A stretch of 24,058 nt of DNA. Source: a virus. The stretch covers positions 1-24,058 of IMG/VR virus record IMGVR_UViG_3300046516_000374; one strand, 5' to 3'. Positions 1-5,713 of the stretch are shown here, one piece after another (the stretch's first letter is position 1; every line of letters begins with the position of its first letter). Under the pieces are notes generated by a model. The model was given only the letters and a program-made list of their open reading frames with translations. It ran no database searches and had not been told where the DNA came from. The position numbers and the translations under genes are program-made.

Positions 1-77
1 CCGAGGCCCGCCCGCGAGGGAGGCTCGGTAGCACGCGCGTCATCGTCGTTCTCCGCCGCGCGTGTTTTCGATTTCAT
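1..77 (-). CDS. N-terminus of an unidentified protein, truncated by window edge
   Basis: An open frame starts at ATG 77-75 and runs off the left end after about 25 codons (MKSKTRAAENDDDARATEPP...). The visible part is hydrophilic and charged, with no recognisable domain. The ATG overlaps the TGA of the tiny ORF before it as ATGA, the junction style used throughout this window, which is the main reason to believe the start. The product cannot be named. Confidence 0.35.
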   Translation of the reverse strand, partial: MKSKTRAAENDDDARATEPPSRAGL

Positions 78-136
78 GCGCCGTTCATCCGATGCTTGTC
101 ATAAGCGCGGCGCAGATCGCGGATCGTTATAGCCAC
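74..136 (-). CDS. 20-aa microORF bridging two genes (doubtful)
   Basis: GTG 136-134 opens a 20-codon frame (VAITIRDLRRAYDKHRMNGA) ending in a TGA that overlaps the next ATG as ATGA. Its GTG lies within the last codons of the GIY-YIG gene, so the reading would be coupled at both ends. The amphipathic basic composition looks protein-like, but the length is too short for any statistical support. It could equally be spacer. Confidence 0.2.
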   Translation of the reverse strand: MAITIRDLRRAYDKHRMNGA

Positions 137-618
137 AGCTTGAATTTCCTACGATATGTCAATGCGCGCCAACTATTCCATCGCAACTTCCTCTCAGCCA
201 ATGCTTCAGGTGTCCGGCTCGCATTCCAGAAGTCCGGAGGACCATATCCATATGCTTTCAGCACCCTGTTGATCGCGGGCTGATCGACGCCGAGTTCTTT
301 TGCCACCATCCATGGATGAATGCCATCGTTGAAAATTCTATTAATAATTGATTGGTTGTATTCCTCTTCTGGAGTTTCCGGCTCGAATTGTTCCGTCAGC
401 ATGGTGTCTGACCAATTGAACCATTCTCCTTTAATTTTGAACTCCTCGAACCTACGATGGGCTTCACGTTCAGTTCGAAGAAAACCATCAATGACACGAA
501 CAACGCTTAGTCGTAGCCTACAGGTATAACTCACACTTCTTACCCTGATATCGACATTCCTGCTGGCTCCGATCTTGACCAGATTTTGTTGTTCAGCCTT
601 GGCTATATAAACTGACAT
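127..618 (-). CDS. GIY-YIG (T5orf172/MUG113-type) nuclease with C-terminal helix-turn-helix
   Basis: A 163-aa protein. Residues about 2-75 match the T5orf172 branch of the GIY-YIG nucleases: a VYIAKA opening strand, VKIGASR in place of the YIG motif, an arginine-rich segment, a Glu-x-x-x-His-x-x-Phe helix (EREAHRRFEEF) and the closing GEWFNW motif. Residues about 95-120 (HPWMVAKELGVDQPAINRVLKAYG) read as a helix-turn-helix, so the protein probably cuts or nicks DNA at a bound site. ATG 618-616 overlaps the TGA of the upstream RHH gene (TGATG), implying translational coupling; a TTG one codon earlier is possible. The gene is clearly AT-richer than its surroundings, consistent with recent acquisition. 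Family assignment is from motifs; the role (homing-type endonuclease, exclusion or defence) is inference. Confidence 0.72.
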   Translation of the reverse strand: MSVYIAKAEQQNLVKIGASRNVDIRVRSVSYTCRLRLSVVRVIDGFLRTEREAHRRFEEFKIKGEWFNWSDTMLTEQFEPETPEEEYNQSIINRIFNDGIHPWMVAKELGVDQPAINRVLKAYGYGPPDFWNASRTPEALAERKLRWNSWRALTYRRKFKLWL

Positions 619-833
619 CAAATCAACCCCACCAGTTCCCGATCAAGCCGTGATGGGTCGCTGACCAGGCCGACATGCTGACCGGCCTTCTTCGCCTCGT
701 GGCAGACCTTATAGAGAGTGAATGCCATGCGGATCACGGTGGTCATGCTCGTGCCGGTCTCTCGCGCGACACGCTGGATATCAGCCTGAAAGCTGGGTGA
801 TATGTCCATGCTGAGGCGGGTTTTTGGTTCCAT
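618..833 (-). CDS. Ribbon-helix-helix DNA-binding protein, likely operon autoregulator
   Basis: A 71-aa protein from ATG 833-831. A short beta-strand (TRLSMDISPSFQADI) followed by two helices (QRVARETGTSMTTVIRMAFTLYKVCH) is the Arc/CopG ribbon-helix-helix layout. Such dimers bind inverted or direct repeats near their own promoter. A perfect 9-bp inverted repeat lies at 854-880 over the putative -35 box. It is translationally coupled to the GIY-YIG nuclease downstream. Two-gene RHH-plus-effector operons recall toxin-antitoxin pairs, but GIY-YIG nucleases are not usual toxins, so autoregulation of a mobile nuclease gene is the simpler reading. An upstream TTG at 869 would place the start inside the promoter and is rejected. 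Confidence 0.7.
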   Translation of the reverse strand: MEPKTRLSMDISPSFQADIQRVARETGTSMTTVIRMAFTLYKVCHEAKKAGQHVGLVSDPSRLDRELVGLI

Positions 834-840
834 GAGACAC

Positions 841-869
841 ACCCTACACGCTAGAAAATGTGCCGTCAA
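841..869 (-). promoter_or_regulatory. Putative sigma70 promoter of the RHH/GIY-YIG operon
   Basis: On the minus strand TTGACG (869-864) is followed after exactly 17 bp by TAGGGT (846-841). The -10 box is imperfect, the -35 box is good. The predicted start of transcription would fall at about 834, next to the ATG at 833, so the mRNA would be leaderless or nearly so. Position and spacing are seen; activity is inferred. Confidence 0.42.
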
Positions 870-880
870 TACACATTTTC
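854..880. promoter_or_regulatory. Inverted repeat, candidate RHH operator
   Basis: GAAAATGTG (854-862) and CACATTTTC (872-880) form a perfect 9-bp inverted repeat separated by 9 bp. The putative -35 hexamer lies in the spacer. It sits between the RHH gene and the divergent plus-strand cluster, so it could control one or both. Confidence 0.5.
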
Positions 881-937
881 ATGTTGCATCCCCCAACACC
901 CCGTGCCATCCTACCGCCAGATATAAGGAGCCAACCG

Positions 938-1120
938 ATGCCCGAGTACCTGTTCCGAGGGACCGTGACGAGCGGTAATGTGACGTTCCGCGTCTAGGCG
1001 GCCAACCCGACCGAGGCTAAGGACAAGGCCAGACGCGGATTGTGGGAAGACTACGATGACAGCGCGGCCGAAAACCTGGACTGCGAACTCGATCTGTCCA
1101 CCATCGAACTGAACGAGTAG
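938..1120 (+). pseudogene. Small phage protein interrupted by an in-frame amber codon
   Basis: A strong Shine-Dalgarno AAGGAG (925-930) lies 7 nt before ATG 938-940. The frame reads MPEYLFRGTVTSGNVTFRV, then TAG at 995-997, then continues for 40 codons (AANPTEAKDKARR...STIELNE) to a second TAG at 1118-1120. Both halves look protein-like: strands, then a KAR-type helix, then an acidic tail, so this was one 60-codon gene. The amber could have come from CAG, GAG, AAG or TGG by one substitution. No start codon is suitably placed for reinitiation just after it. Either the gene is inactivated or the amber is read through; nothing else in the window suggests TAG reassignment. It is the first gene of the plus-strand cluster. 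Confidence 0.6.
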
Positions 1121-1123
1121 ATC

Positions 1124-1408
1124 ATGCCCACCGAAACCGCCCCCCGCTTCGCCATCCGCGACCTGAGCGTGTTGCAGTTCGCCAACGGATTCACTCTATG
1201 GGCATACAAAGCCGGCGACGCTTCGCTGAGTGCCATCACCGCGCCGGGTTTCTTCGGTGACGCGCGCGACATGATGCGCCCCGGCGACCATGTTCACGTG
1301 TCCGGTACCCGCGGCGGCGCGGTGCTGTATGTCGTATCGTCCAACGACGACGCTATCCGAGTTCTCGTCATGTGCGCGGCACCGGTCGATGCGGGAGGGT
1401 TCTGGTGA
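1124..1408 (+). CDS. Small conserved-type phage protein, unknown function
   Basis: 94 aa from ATG 1124, 3 nt after the preceding stop. The pattern of a short strand, then FTLWAYKAGDASL, an APGFFGDARDMMRPGD turn and a VHVSG strand resembles a small all-beta protein family I associate with proteobacterial phages. It has no signal peptide, membrane helix or cysteine pattern. Its TGA overlaps the next ATG (TGATG), so it is coupled to the following gene. Function is unknown. Confidence 0.6.
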   Translation: MPTETAPRFAIRDLSVLQFANGFTLWAYKAGDASLSAITAPGFFGDARDMMRPGDHVHVSGTRGGAVLYVVSSNDDAIRVLVMCAAPVDAGGFW

Positions 1409-1629
1409 TGCAGACACTCGACAAACACGATGTGAAGCAAATCTTTCGCTGCCTTGATCAGATCAAAGACCTTTGCGACTACATGCGGCACAATCATTTG
1501 GATGCGCCCTATGATACGGTCTATCGCGCGGTCGGTGGCGAAGGCTTCATCCGCGAGTTGCTGCTGGAGAAGATTGTCGCTGACATTCAGATCGAGGCGC
1601 CGGAACCTTTGCCAGTCGAGTCGTTTTGA
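1408..1629 (+). CDS. Hypothetical 73-aa helical phage protein
   Basis: The start ATG 1408-1410 overlaps the previous stop and is preceded by GGGAGGG (1393-1399) at 8 nt. That decides it over longer readings that begin inside the neighbouring gene. The protein (MQTLDKHDVKQIFRCLDQIK...) is predicted mostly helical with an acidic C-terminus and shows no known motif. Its TGA overlaps the next ATG. A small regulatory or accessory role is a guess. Confidence 0.55.
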   Translation: MQTLDKHDVKQIFRCLDQIKDLCDYMRHNHLDAPYDTVYRAVGGEGFIRELLLEKIVADIQIEAPEPLPVESF

Positions 1630-1823
1630 TGACCGGCGGTGCCGAACTGCGCGAGATGGCGGGTGTTCTGACCTTATTGCACTGGAACTCGCCATTCAGT
1701 CTGCGCCAGATTGAGCGCCTCCGCGAACTCGCGCATGAGTTCGACCGCATGGAGGCGGAACTTAACAGGCGCTACCAGGAAGAGCGCGAGGCGCACGCGG
1801 CGATGGAGGGATTGAAAACATGA
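1629..1823 (+). CDS. Hypothetical 64-aa helical protein
   Basis: ATG 1629 overlaps the previous TGA (TGATG) and its own TGA overlaps the next ATG (ATGA). The second half (IERLRELAHEFDRMEAELN and on) is a charged heptad-like helix typical of a small coiled coil, so it may oligomerise. No family is recognised. The evidence is length, junction style and GC-rich codon use. Confidence 0.5.
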   Translation: MTGGAELREMAGVLTLLHWNSPFSLRQIERLRELAHEFDRMEAELNRRYQEEREAHAAMEGLKT

Positions 1824-2128
1824 CCGACTTCAACGCACCATGGGAATACGACGACACCCTTCGCGCCATCTTCGACGCTGACGGCACCTCGGTCGCGTTC
1901 CTGCCGACGAGCCAGCGCGATCCGGCGCGGGCGCGGTTGCTGTTGGCCGCGCCGCGGTTGTTGAAGGCATTACAAATGCTGGAAGACGCCGAAAATGCGA
2001 ACGCGAATTGCACTGAGTGCGATGGCGCGGGCGTTCCGGAATTGTGTCCGGTCTGCTTTCCATTGTTTGATGATGCGCGTCTGACACGCCGCGCGCTGAT
2101 CGCGGAAATTGAGGGAGGCGGAACATGA
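1820..2128 (+). CDS. Small phage protein with CxxC-CxxC zinc-binding motif
   Basis: 102 aa. The central segment ARARLLLAAPRLLKALQML follows the AR-LL-AAP-LL-AL pattern common in small accessory proteins of tailed phages. It is followed by CTECDGAGVPELCPVC (about residues 64-79), a CxxC-x8-CxxC pair likely to hold one zinc ion. The N-terminus (WEYDDTLRAIFDADGT) looks like a small strand pair. It overlaps both neighbours by 4 nt. Function is unknown; zinc binding is inferred from the cysteine spacing. Confidence 0.6.
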   Translation: MTDFNAPWEYDDTLRAIFDADGTSVAFLPTSQRDPARARLLLAAPRLLKALQMLEDAENANANCTECDGAGVPELCPVCFPLFDDARLTRRALIAEIEGGGT

Positions 2129-2295
2129 CCCTACGCCGCCTCTCCGCCCGCCGGCACACCCCGTTCGGTTGGGTCGAGATCCCGTCGCCGCAGGTCTTTA
2201 GGTGGTGGGATCATTGGCCGCTGTATATCGGCTTGACCTTGGTGTGCCTCGGAGGAATAGGCATCGGGATCGGTCTCGCGCGGTTGTGGCCATGA
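2125..2295 (+). CDS. 56-aa single-pass membrane protein
   Basis: ATG 2125 overlaps the previous stop (ATGA) and the TGA at 2293-2295 overlaps the next ATG. The product has a basic N-terminus (MTLRRLSARRHTPFGW), a tryptophan-rich interfacial segment (FRWWDHWPLY) and one hydrophobic helix (IGLTLVCLGGIGIGIGLARL) ending in LWP. That suggests an inner-membrane protein with its N-terminus in the cytoplasm. It is the first of three consecutive membrane or exported products (to 3060, with one soluble protein between). A holin, antiholin or exclusion protein is possible, but this is inference. Confidence 0.5.
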   Translation: MTLRRLSARRHTPFGWVEIPSPQVFRWWDHWPLYIGLTLVCLGGIGIGIGLARLWP

Positions 2296-2525
2296 GCAAT
2301 GTGACCCGCGTCCTCGCCATTCTCGCCCCGCTCCTGACTGGCGCGGCTACTTTGGCACAAGGATCGTCGCCTGGAACTGGCGCGTCGCCGGTACCCATGG
2401 TCGTCATCCCGACTTGCGAAAACAATGCGGCCTGCAAGGAAGCACCAAAATCGTTCACCTACGATCTGCCGTGCGGCGGAACGGTGACGTTCACGATCAT
2501 TCCAGGCGGAGGGACAGGGCGGTGA
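2292..2525 (+). CDS. Small secreted protein with Sec signal peptide and three cysteines
   Basis: 77 aa from ATG 2292, chosen because it overlaps the preceding TGA (ATGA) and puts a typical signal peptide at the N-terminus: MSNVTR, hydrophobic VLAILAPLLTGAA, and a likely cleavage after TLA before QGSS. The mature part has CENNAAC and DLPCGG (three cysteines) and a beta-like GTVTFTIIPGG end. The product is probably periplasmic or outer-membrane associated. Phage-encoded envelope proteins of this size are often lysogenic-conversion or exclusion factors, but no family is recognised here. Confidence 0.55.
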   Translation: MSNVTRVLAILAPLLTGAATLAQGSSPGTGASPVPMVVIPTCENNAACKEAPKSFTYDLPCGGTVTFTIIPGGGTGR

Positions 2526-2779
2526 AAACCGGCGCGAAGATAGTCGCGGATATCGAGAACTGGCCGGTAGCCACTTTGGAGCGTAGTGAATTGTGCGATA
2601 AGCACTGGCCCACGATCCGCGCCGCGCTGCTGGCCTACGAGCCGCCGAAGACGGCGCTACGGACGATTGTGGATGCAGTTGAGGCTTACCAAAGTGGTGC
2701 GTCCGTCGTGACTCTTTGCTTCACAGTAGAAGAAGTCGCCGTCGCCCGCGCGGAACTGGATGAACTGGAGAAAAAATGA
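2522..2779 (+). CDS. Hypothetical 85-aa cytoplasmic protein
   Basis: GTG 2522 overlaps the previous stop (GTGA) and has GGAGGG (2508-2513) 8 nt upstream, which fixes the start. The protein (VKTGAKIVADIENWPVATLERS...) appears helical and acidic at its end (VARAELDELEKK). It has no signal peptide or catalytic motif. Its TGA overlaps the next ATG. Function unknown. Confidence 0.5.
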   Translation: MKTGAKIVADIENWPVATLERSELCDKHWPTIRAALLAYEPPKTALRTIVDAVEAYQSGASVVTLCFTVEEVAVARAELDELEKK

Positions 2780-3060
2780 AGCGCCTGTTCTGGCTCGGCG
2801 TCGCGATGGAAGCCTATGATGCGACCGGACACATGTTGTCGGCCCTGATACGACTTACCGGCAGCGTGCCCTTATGGTGGTTCGCGTACTACTACACGGC
2901 CCCGCTTCCGACCATCGCCGGTCTGGAATGGGACATCTTCTGGTCCTGCTGGCACGCCACCGCCGTTGGGTTGATCATCGTTGGGTACTTCGCCGCATCG
3001 CGCGGAACTGGAACGCAAGTGAGCACGCCGGTTCGATTCCGGCCCGCGTCTCCATCCTGA
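2776..3060 (+). CDS. Two-helix membrane protein with tRNA-like 3' end
   Basis: 94 aa from ATG 2776 (ATGA overlap). Two hydrophobic, aromatic stretches (LIRLTGSVPLWWFAYYYT, about 26-43, and WHATAVGLIIVGYFAA, about 59-74) suggest two membrane helices. The C-terminal tail STPVRFRPASPS is the peptide typically produced when a frame reads through the T-arm and acceptor end of a tRNA, and the DNA here indeed carries such a segment (3027-3054). The natural C-terminus may therefore have been replaced by an attachment-site-like sequence. Function unknown. Confidence 0.5.
   Translation: MKRLFWLGVAMEAYDATGHMLSALIRLTGSVPLWWFAYYYTAPLPTIAGLEWDIFWSCWHATAVGLIIVGYFAASRGTGTQVSTPVRFRPASPS
3027..3054 (+). other. 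tRNA 3'-end-like segment, possible attachment-site core
   Basis: GCCGG-TTCGATT-CCGGC is a perfect T-arm (5-bp stem, 7-nt loop with TTCGA). It is followed by 7 nt, one discriminator base and CCA at 3052-3054, exactly as at a tRNA 3' end. No matching 5' acceptor strand, D-arm or convincing anticodon arm was found in the preceding 80 bases, so this is not a whole tRNA. Phages that integrate at tRNA 3' ends carry such fragments in attP, but no integrase is next to it here. Confidence 0.3.
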
Positions 3061-3081
3061 ACGAACCAGAAGGGAAGTAAC

Positions 3082-3429
3082 ATGCCGTTCGACAACACGA
3101 CTTACCCAGAGACAGAAACCCAGACCGAGCGCGACCTCCGCATCCTCCGCGCCGCGCGTGAGGGCATCAGCAAGCCGGGAGGGTGGTGTCGCCATATGGT
3201 GACGATACCTGGGGAACTTGCTCGTCATTGCGCGGTCGGTTGGATTGGGGCGGCCGTCGGGTCATTTGAGGATGAGACGTTGGCCTATGCTCAATCCTTG
3301 TTGGAACGCGACCTGCCGAAGCCTTACAAGGTGGTCACGACCTACAATGACAACATAGTGAATCAATCCACTGTGGTCCGTCTCTTCGACCGCGCCATCG
3401 CCCGCCTGGAACGCGAGCGCGACGCCTGA
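3082..3429 (+). CDS. DUF6197-like protein
   Basis: 115 aa from ATG 3082, preceded by AGAAGGGAAG. The opening helix (LRILRAAREGISKPGGWCRH) followed by ARHCAVGWIGAAVGS, an LPKPYKVVTTYND segment and a final helix (TVVRLFDRAIARLERERDA) fits the DUF6197 pattern of small proteins found in phages and actinobacteria. No catalytic function is known. It is the last gene of the plus-strand cluster and is followed directly by a terminator hairpin. Confidence 0.55.
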   Translation: MPFDNTTYPETETQTERDLRILRAAREGISKPGGWCRHMVTIPGELARHCAVGWIGAAVGSFEDETLAYAQSLLERDLPKPYKVVTTYNDNIVNQSTVVRLFDRAIARLERERDA

Positions 3430-3441
3430 TAGCCGCGCACG

Positions 3442-3480
3442 AAAAAGCCCGCTAACCATTCCATAGGAGAGCGGGCCTTT
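3442..3480. terminator. Bidirectional intrinsic terminator between convergent operons
   Basis: GCCCGCT (3447-3453) pairs with AGCGGGC (3470-3476) across a 16-nt loop. Five T residues follow on the minus strand (3446-3442) and a short T run follows on the plus strand. It lies between the plus-strand cluster ending at 3429 and the minus-strand operon ending at 3535, so it probably ends both. The minus-strand T-tract is the better of the two. Confidence 0.7.
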
Positions 3481-3534
3481 AAGCGCCGGGGCAATAACTA
3501 AGCGGCGACACCATGCCACCGCCGTCCGGTCGCG

Positions 3535-3945
3535 TCAAGGCGCGGGAGGCGTAGCCGGTGCGGGGTTGAGCGCCGCCTGCAACGCCGTGGTGGCAGCCTG
3601 AACGGCAGTGGTGTTGCCCTCAAGGGTTGCCAGGTCTGCCGCCGTAACCGGGCTACCGGCCGCGATCTGATCCTTCAACGCCTGGATGGCGGCAGCATTA
3701 GCCGCGAGACCATCACTGACTTCAGTGGCAAGCGCCTGAACGGCCGCGCTCTGAGCCGCGAGGTCGGATTGGAGAGTAGCGGACATAGTTTTCAACTCCT
3801 CGATTAAGGTGTGATCGTAGTCGAGTTTCGCGTGCGCGGCGTGCAGTTCCCGGTGAACCTGATCGAGTTCCGCCTTGATCGCGGCGACCACGCGGGCCAC
3901 GAAGCGGTCGTCTCTGTCATGCTCGCGATCGGGCTGGCGGCTCAT
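3535..3945 (-). CDS. Coiled-coil protein, probable small virion or accessory protein
   Basis: 136 aa from ATG 3945. The first 54 residues are charged and helical. The rest is an Ala/Gln-rich heptad-like region (LQSDLAAQSAAVQALATEVS and similar) with a Pro/Ala tail (NPAPATPPAP), as in trimeric stalks and small phage structural proteins. An internal ATG at 3786 has GAGGAG 9 nt upstream, so a shorter 83-aa product may also be made. It is the last gene of the long minus-strand operon before the terminator. No enzymatic motif is present. Confidence 0.55.
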   Translation of the reverse strand: MSRQPDREHDRDDRFVARVVAAIKAELDQVHRELHAAHAKLDYDHTLIEELKTMSATLQSDLAAQSAAVQALATEVSDGLAANAAAIQALKDQIAAGSPVTAADLATLEGNTTAVQAATTALQAALNPAPATPPAP

Positions 3946-3989
3946 GGTGCCTTATCGCACACGGCGCGTGGCGGGAACAGGGACGGGAA

Positions 3990-4238
3990 CTACTCAGGCG
4001 GGTCAGGAAGCGGCATCCAGTGCGTTGCTCGAACTTCCATGGGATATGCCAGGCGCCCAACCTCATGGTGCCCTTTCGCGATATCCGCCAACAATGGCGA
4101 AGGTGGCACCCATAGCAGCAAATCCACGCCTCGCGGCGCCGTCTCTATAGGTTTCCACATGCGAGCGATCTGATCCCGCATGTCCAGCATCCGGCATCCC
4201 CGCTGGCGCAGCAGCGCGGCGAGGTCTTCTTCACTCAT
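3990..4238 (-). CDS. DUF551-like protein
   Basis: 82 aa from ATG 4238, which overlaps the upstream stop by 8 nt; the longer frame to 4292 would lie over the neighbour. The core WKPIETAPRGVDLLLWVP and the ending ATHWMPLPDPPE are the two conserved blocks of DUF551, a small protein common in phages and prophages. Function is unknown. The N-terminal helix (MSEEDLAALLRQRGCRMLD) is an addition to the minimal domain. Confidence 0.65.
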   Translation of the reverse strand: MSEEDLAALLRQRGCRMLDMRDQIARMWKPIETAPRGVDLLLWVPPSPLLADIAKGHHEVGRLAYPMEVRATHWMPLPDPPE

Positions 4239-4542
4239 GCGCCAGGGTCTCAAGCCACCGCCACACGTCGGCCGCCGGCTCGACCTCCCCAAAGTCCACG
4301 CTGTTATTCAACCGCCGCACCACGTCCAGGAACGCGGCGATGGCGGCGGGAGAGGGTTGCCCCGGATAAGTGACCTTTCCAGTCAGGATGGGTGATCCTG
4401 TTATTGTGCGAATCATCACGTCCGACGTTGGCTCAGGGTTCCGCATGGCGCGTTGCTGTAACCCCTGTTGGACCTCGTTCACGGCCTGCTGCCCCGCCAA
4501 CCGGAACGTCGGATCGTTCCAATCCCAAGGTGTTGTGCGCAT
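4231..4542 (-). CDS. Hypothetical 103-aa protein
   Basis: The start is taken as ATG 4542, 1 nt beyond the upstream TGA, because GGGAG (4556-4552) lies 9 nt before it; a second ATG at 4551 touches that Shine-Dalgarno directly. The product opens MRTTPWDWNDPTFRLAGQQA and has a Gln-rich helix and a C-terminal helix (SPAAIAAFLDVVRRLNN...WRWLETLAHE). No family is recognised. It overlaps the DUF551-like gene by 8 nt. Confidence 0.5.
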   Translation of the reverse strand: MRTTPWDWNDPTFRLAGQQAVNEVQQGLQQRAMRNPEPTSDVMIRTITGSPILTGKVTYPGQPSPAAIAAFLDVVRRLNNSVDFGEVEPAADVWRWLETLAHE

Positions 4543-4543
4543 G

Positions 4544-4750
4544 TCAGTCATCTCCCTGCTCTGTTTCTTGTTCCGTGACCGGAGGATAACCAGATTCGAC
4601 GTGATCAAGCCAGAACGGTATCGCCCGGTTCAGCGCCTCGGCGCGGCTTCCAAGGCCAAGCCGGTCCACCGCCACGTCCAGCCGCCGCATGACCGGATTC
4701 GGGATTTTGGCCTGGATGTTTTCGGTGCGGGGACCGCGCGAGTGGGCCAT
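4544..4750 (-). CDS. Ribbon-helix-helix-like DNA-binding protein
   Basis: 68 aa from ATG 4750, 3 nt after the PP-loop gene. A strand (NIQAKIPNPVMRRLDVA) followed by VDRLGLGSRAEALNRAIPFWLDHVES is a CopG/Arc-type ribbon-helix-helix pattern. The tail is acidic (TEQETEQGDD). It is not similar in detail to the RHH protein at 618-833. It may be a regulator of late phage genes; no operator candidate was found next to it. Confidence 0.5.
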   Translation of the reverse strand: MAHSRGPRTENIQAKIPNPVMRRLDVAVDRLGLGSRAEALNRAIPFWLDHVESGYPPVTEQETEQGDD

Positions 4751-4753
4751 GAG

Positions 4754-5515
4754 TCAGGCTAAATCCTGTGAGGCGATCTGGCACAGGAAATCGCACGCGG
4801 GCGCCAATGGATTGAGCGTCGGCCAGTTCGCCGGTATCTCGTCAATGAATATCCGCTCGTTGGCGATCCGCGTCAGTCGCGCACCAAGCCGCCGCGAGAG
4901 TTCCGCCATGCGCGAGAACTGAGCGGGGAAGTGCAGACGCATCGCGGACCAGTAATCCGGCGACGTGGCCTTGCCGCACGGGAGGCAGTTATTATTTTGG
5001 AAACCTAACGAATACATCACGGGCAGCGCGATCCCCGCGCCCTGAACCATCGCGAGACAGGCCGCCTTGTCCAGTCCCGCCGTGATCAGCGGGTTCTCGA
5101 TGGTCAGTTCGTGGAACACCTTCGCGAGCCGTTCGGCGCGGGTCTGATCGGTCGCATCGCAGGTGTAGCCAAAGATGTGAATATCATCGGCATACTGAAA
5201 CGCATGACGCGGCGCGACTTTGAGAATGCCAGTGCAAGGTGCTCCGTCTGGCCCGGCTATGAACCGGCGCCGCTCCCATACGTCCCAGGTGTCCTCATAC
5301 TCATCTGAGTGCAGTCGGATCACGGATACGCCCCACCAGCGTTCGCAGTCGCGTAGGAAGCGTTCGTTGTCGGGATGCTCGGCGCGGGTTTCGCAGTAGG
5401 CCACCACGCCGCCGGGGTGGCCGCGCAGATCGAGCGCGATGGCAACCGCGCTAGCGGCACCGCAGCCGAACCAGCGGATGCGGCGTCGTTCCATCAATGC
5501 CCCTTTGTTGAACAT
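4754..5515 (-). CDS. PAPS-reductase-family (PP-loop) protein with degenerate loop
   Basis: 253 aa from ATG 5515 (overlapping the upstream TGA), or 246 aa from ATG 5494, which has AAAGGGG 5 nt upstream. The N-terminus has the adenine-nucleotide alpha-hydrolase fold order: strand, PP-loop position, helix (WFGCGAASAVAIALDL), then a CETRAEHPDNERFLRDCERWW segment. The usual SGGxDS loop is replaced by CGAAS (residues 18-22). Further on are GYTCDATDQTRAERL and a QNNNCLPCGKA CxxC motif. The layout recalls a PAPS-reductase-like family with a CGAAS loop found in phages and bacteria. Because the SGG is missing, ordinary PAPS reduction is doubtful; thiol-based nucleotide or nucleic-acid chemistry is possible. 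It is separated from the canonical PP-loop gene at 17028. Confidence 0.65.
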   Translation of the reverse strand: MFNKGALMERRRIRWFGCGAASAVAIALDLRGHPGGVVAYCETRAEHPDNERFLRDCERWWGVSVIRLHSDEYEDTWDVWERRRFIAGPDGAPCTGILKVAPRHAFQYADDIHIFGYTCDATDQTRAERLAKVFHELTIENPLITAGLDKAACLAMVQGAGIALPVMYSLGFQNNNCLPCGKATSPDYWSAMRLHFPAQFSRMAELSRRLGARLTRIANERIFIDEIPANWPTLNPLAPACDFLCQIASQDLA

Positions 5516-5694
5516 CAGTCATCAACCTCAACGATCGTGGTTGTCAGGACTACCAGTTCTGCCTCTATCTGTTCAGCGCGCCGCATCAGAATGTTGGCTT
5601 CGCAACGAAGACTGTTGATCGTTGCCCGTCTATCCTGGAGGTATTCAGGCAGGTTCATATTATCCCATTTGAACTTATATGTCTGATCACCCAC
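5515..5694 (-). CDS. 59-aa coiled-coil protein
   Basis: GTG 5694 is preceded by a very strong Shine-Dalgarno AGGAGGA (5707-5701) at 6 nt spacing, the best in the operon. The 59 codons end in a TGA that overlaps the next ATG. The product starts VGDQTYKFKWDNMNLPEYLQ and continues as one long helix with heptads (SLRCEANILMRRAEQIEAEL). It may be an oligomeric accessory protein. No family is recognised. Base composition is slightly AT-richer than the neighbours. Confidence 0.5.
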   Translation of the reverse strand: MGDQTYKFKWDNMNLPEYLQDRRATINSLRCEANILMRRAEQIEAELVVLTTTIVEVDD

Positions 5695-5713
5695 CAGTGT
5701 CCTCCTGTTTGCG

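Noticed and set aside
834-937. Promoter for the plus-strand cluster
   Set aside because: TTGCAT near 885 has only a poor -10 partner; no convincing pair was found, although a promoter is expected here.
2979-3054. Complete tRNA gene ending in CCA at 3054
   Set aside because: T-arm and CCA are present, but no pairing 5' acceptor strand, D-arm or anticodon stem could be found upstream.
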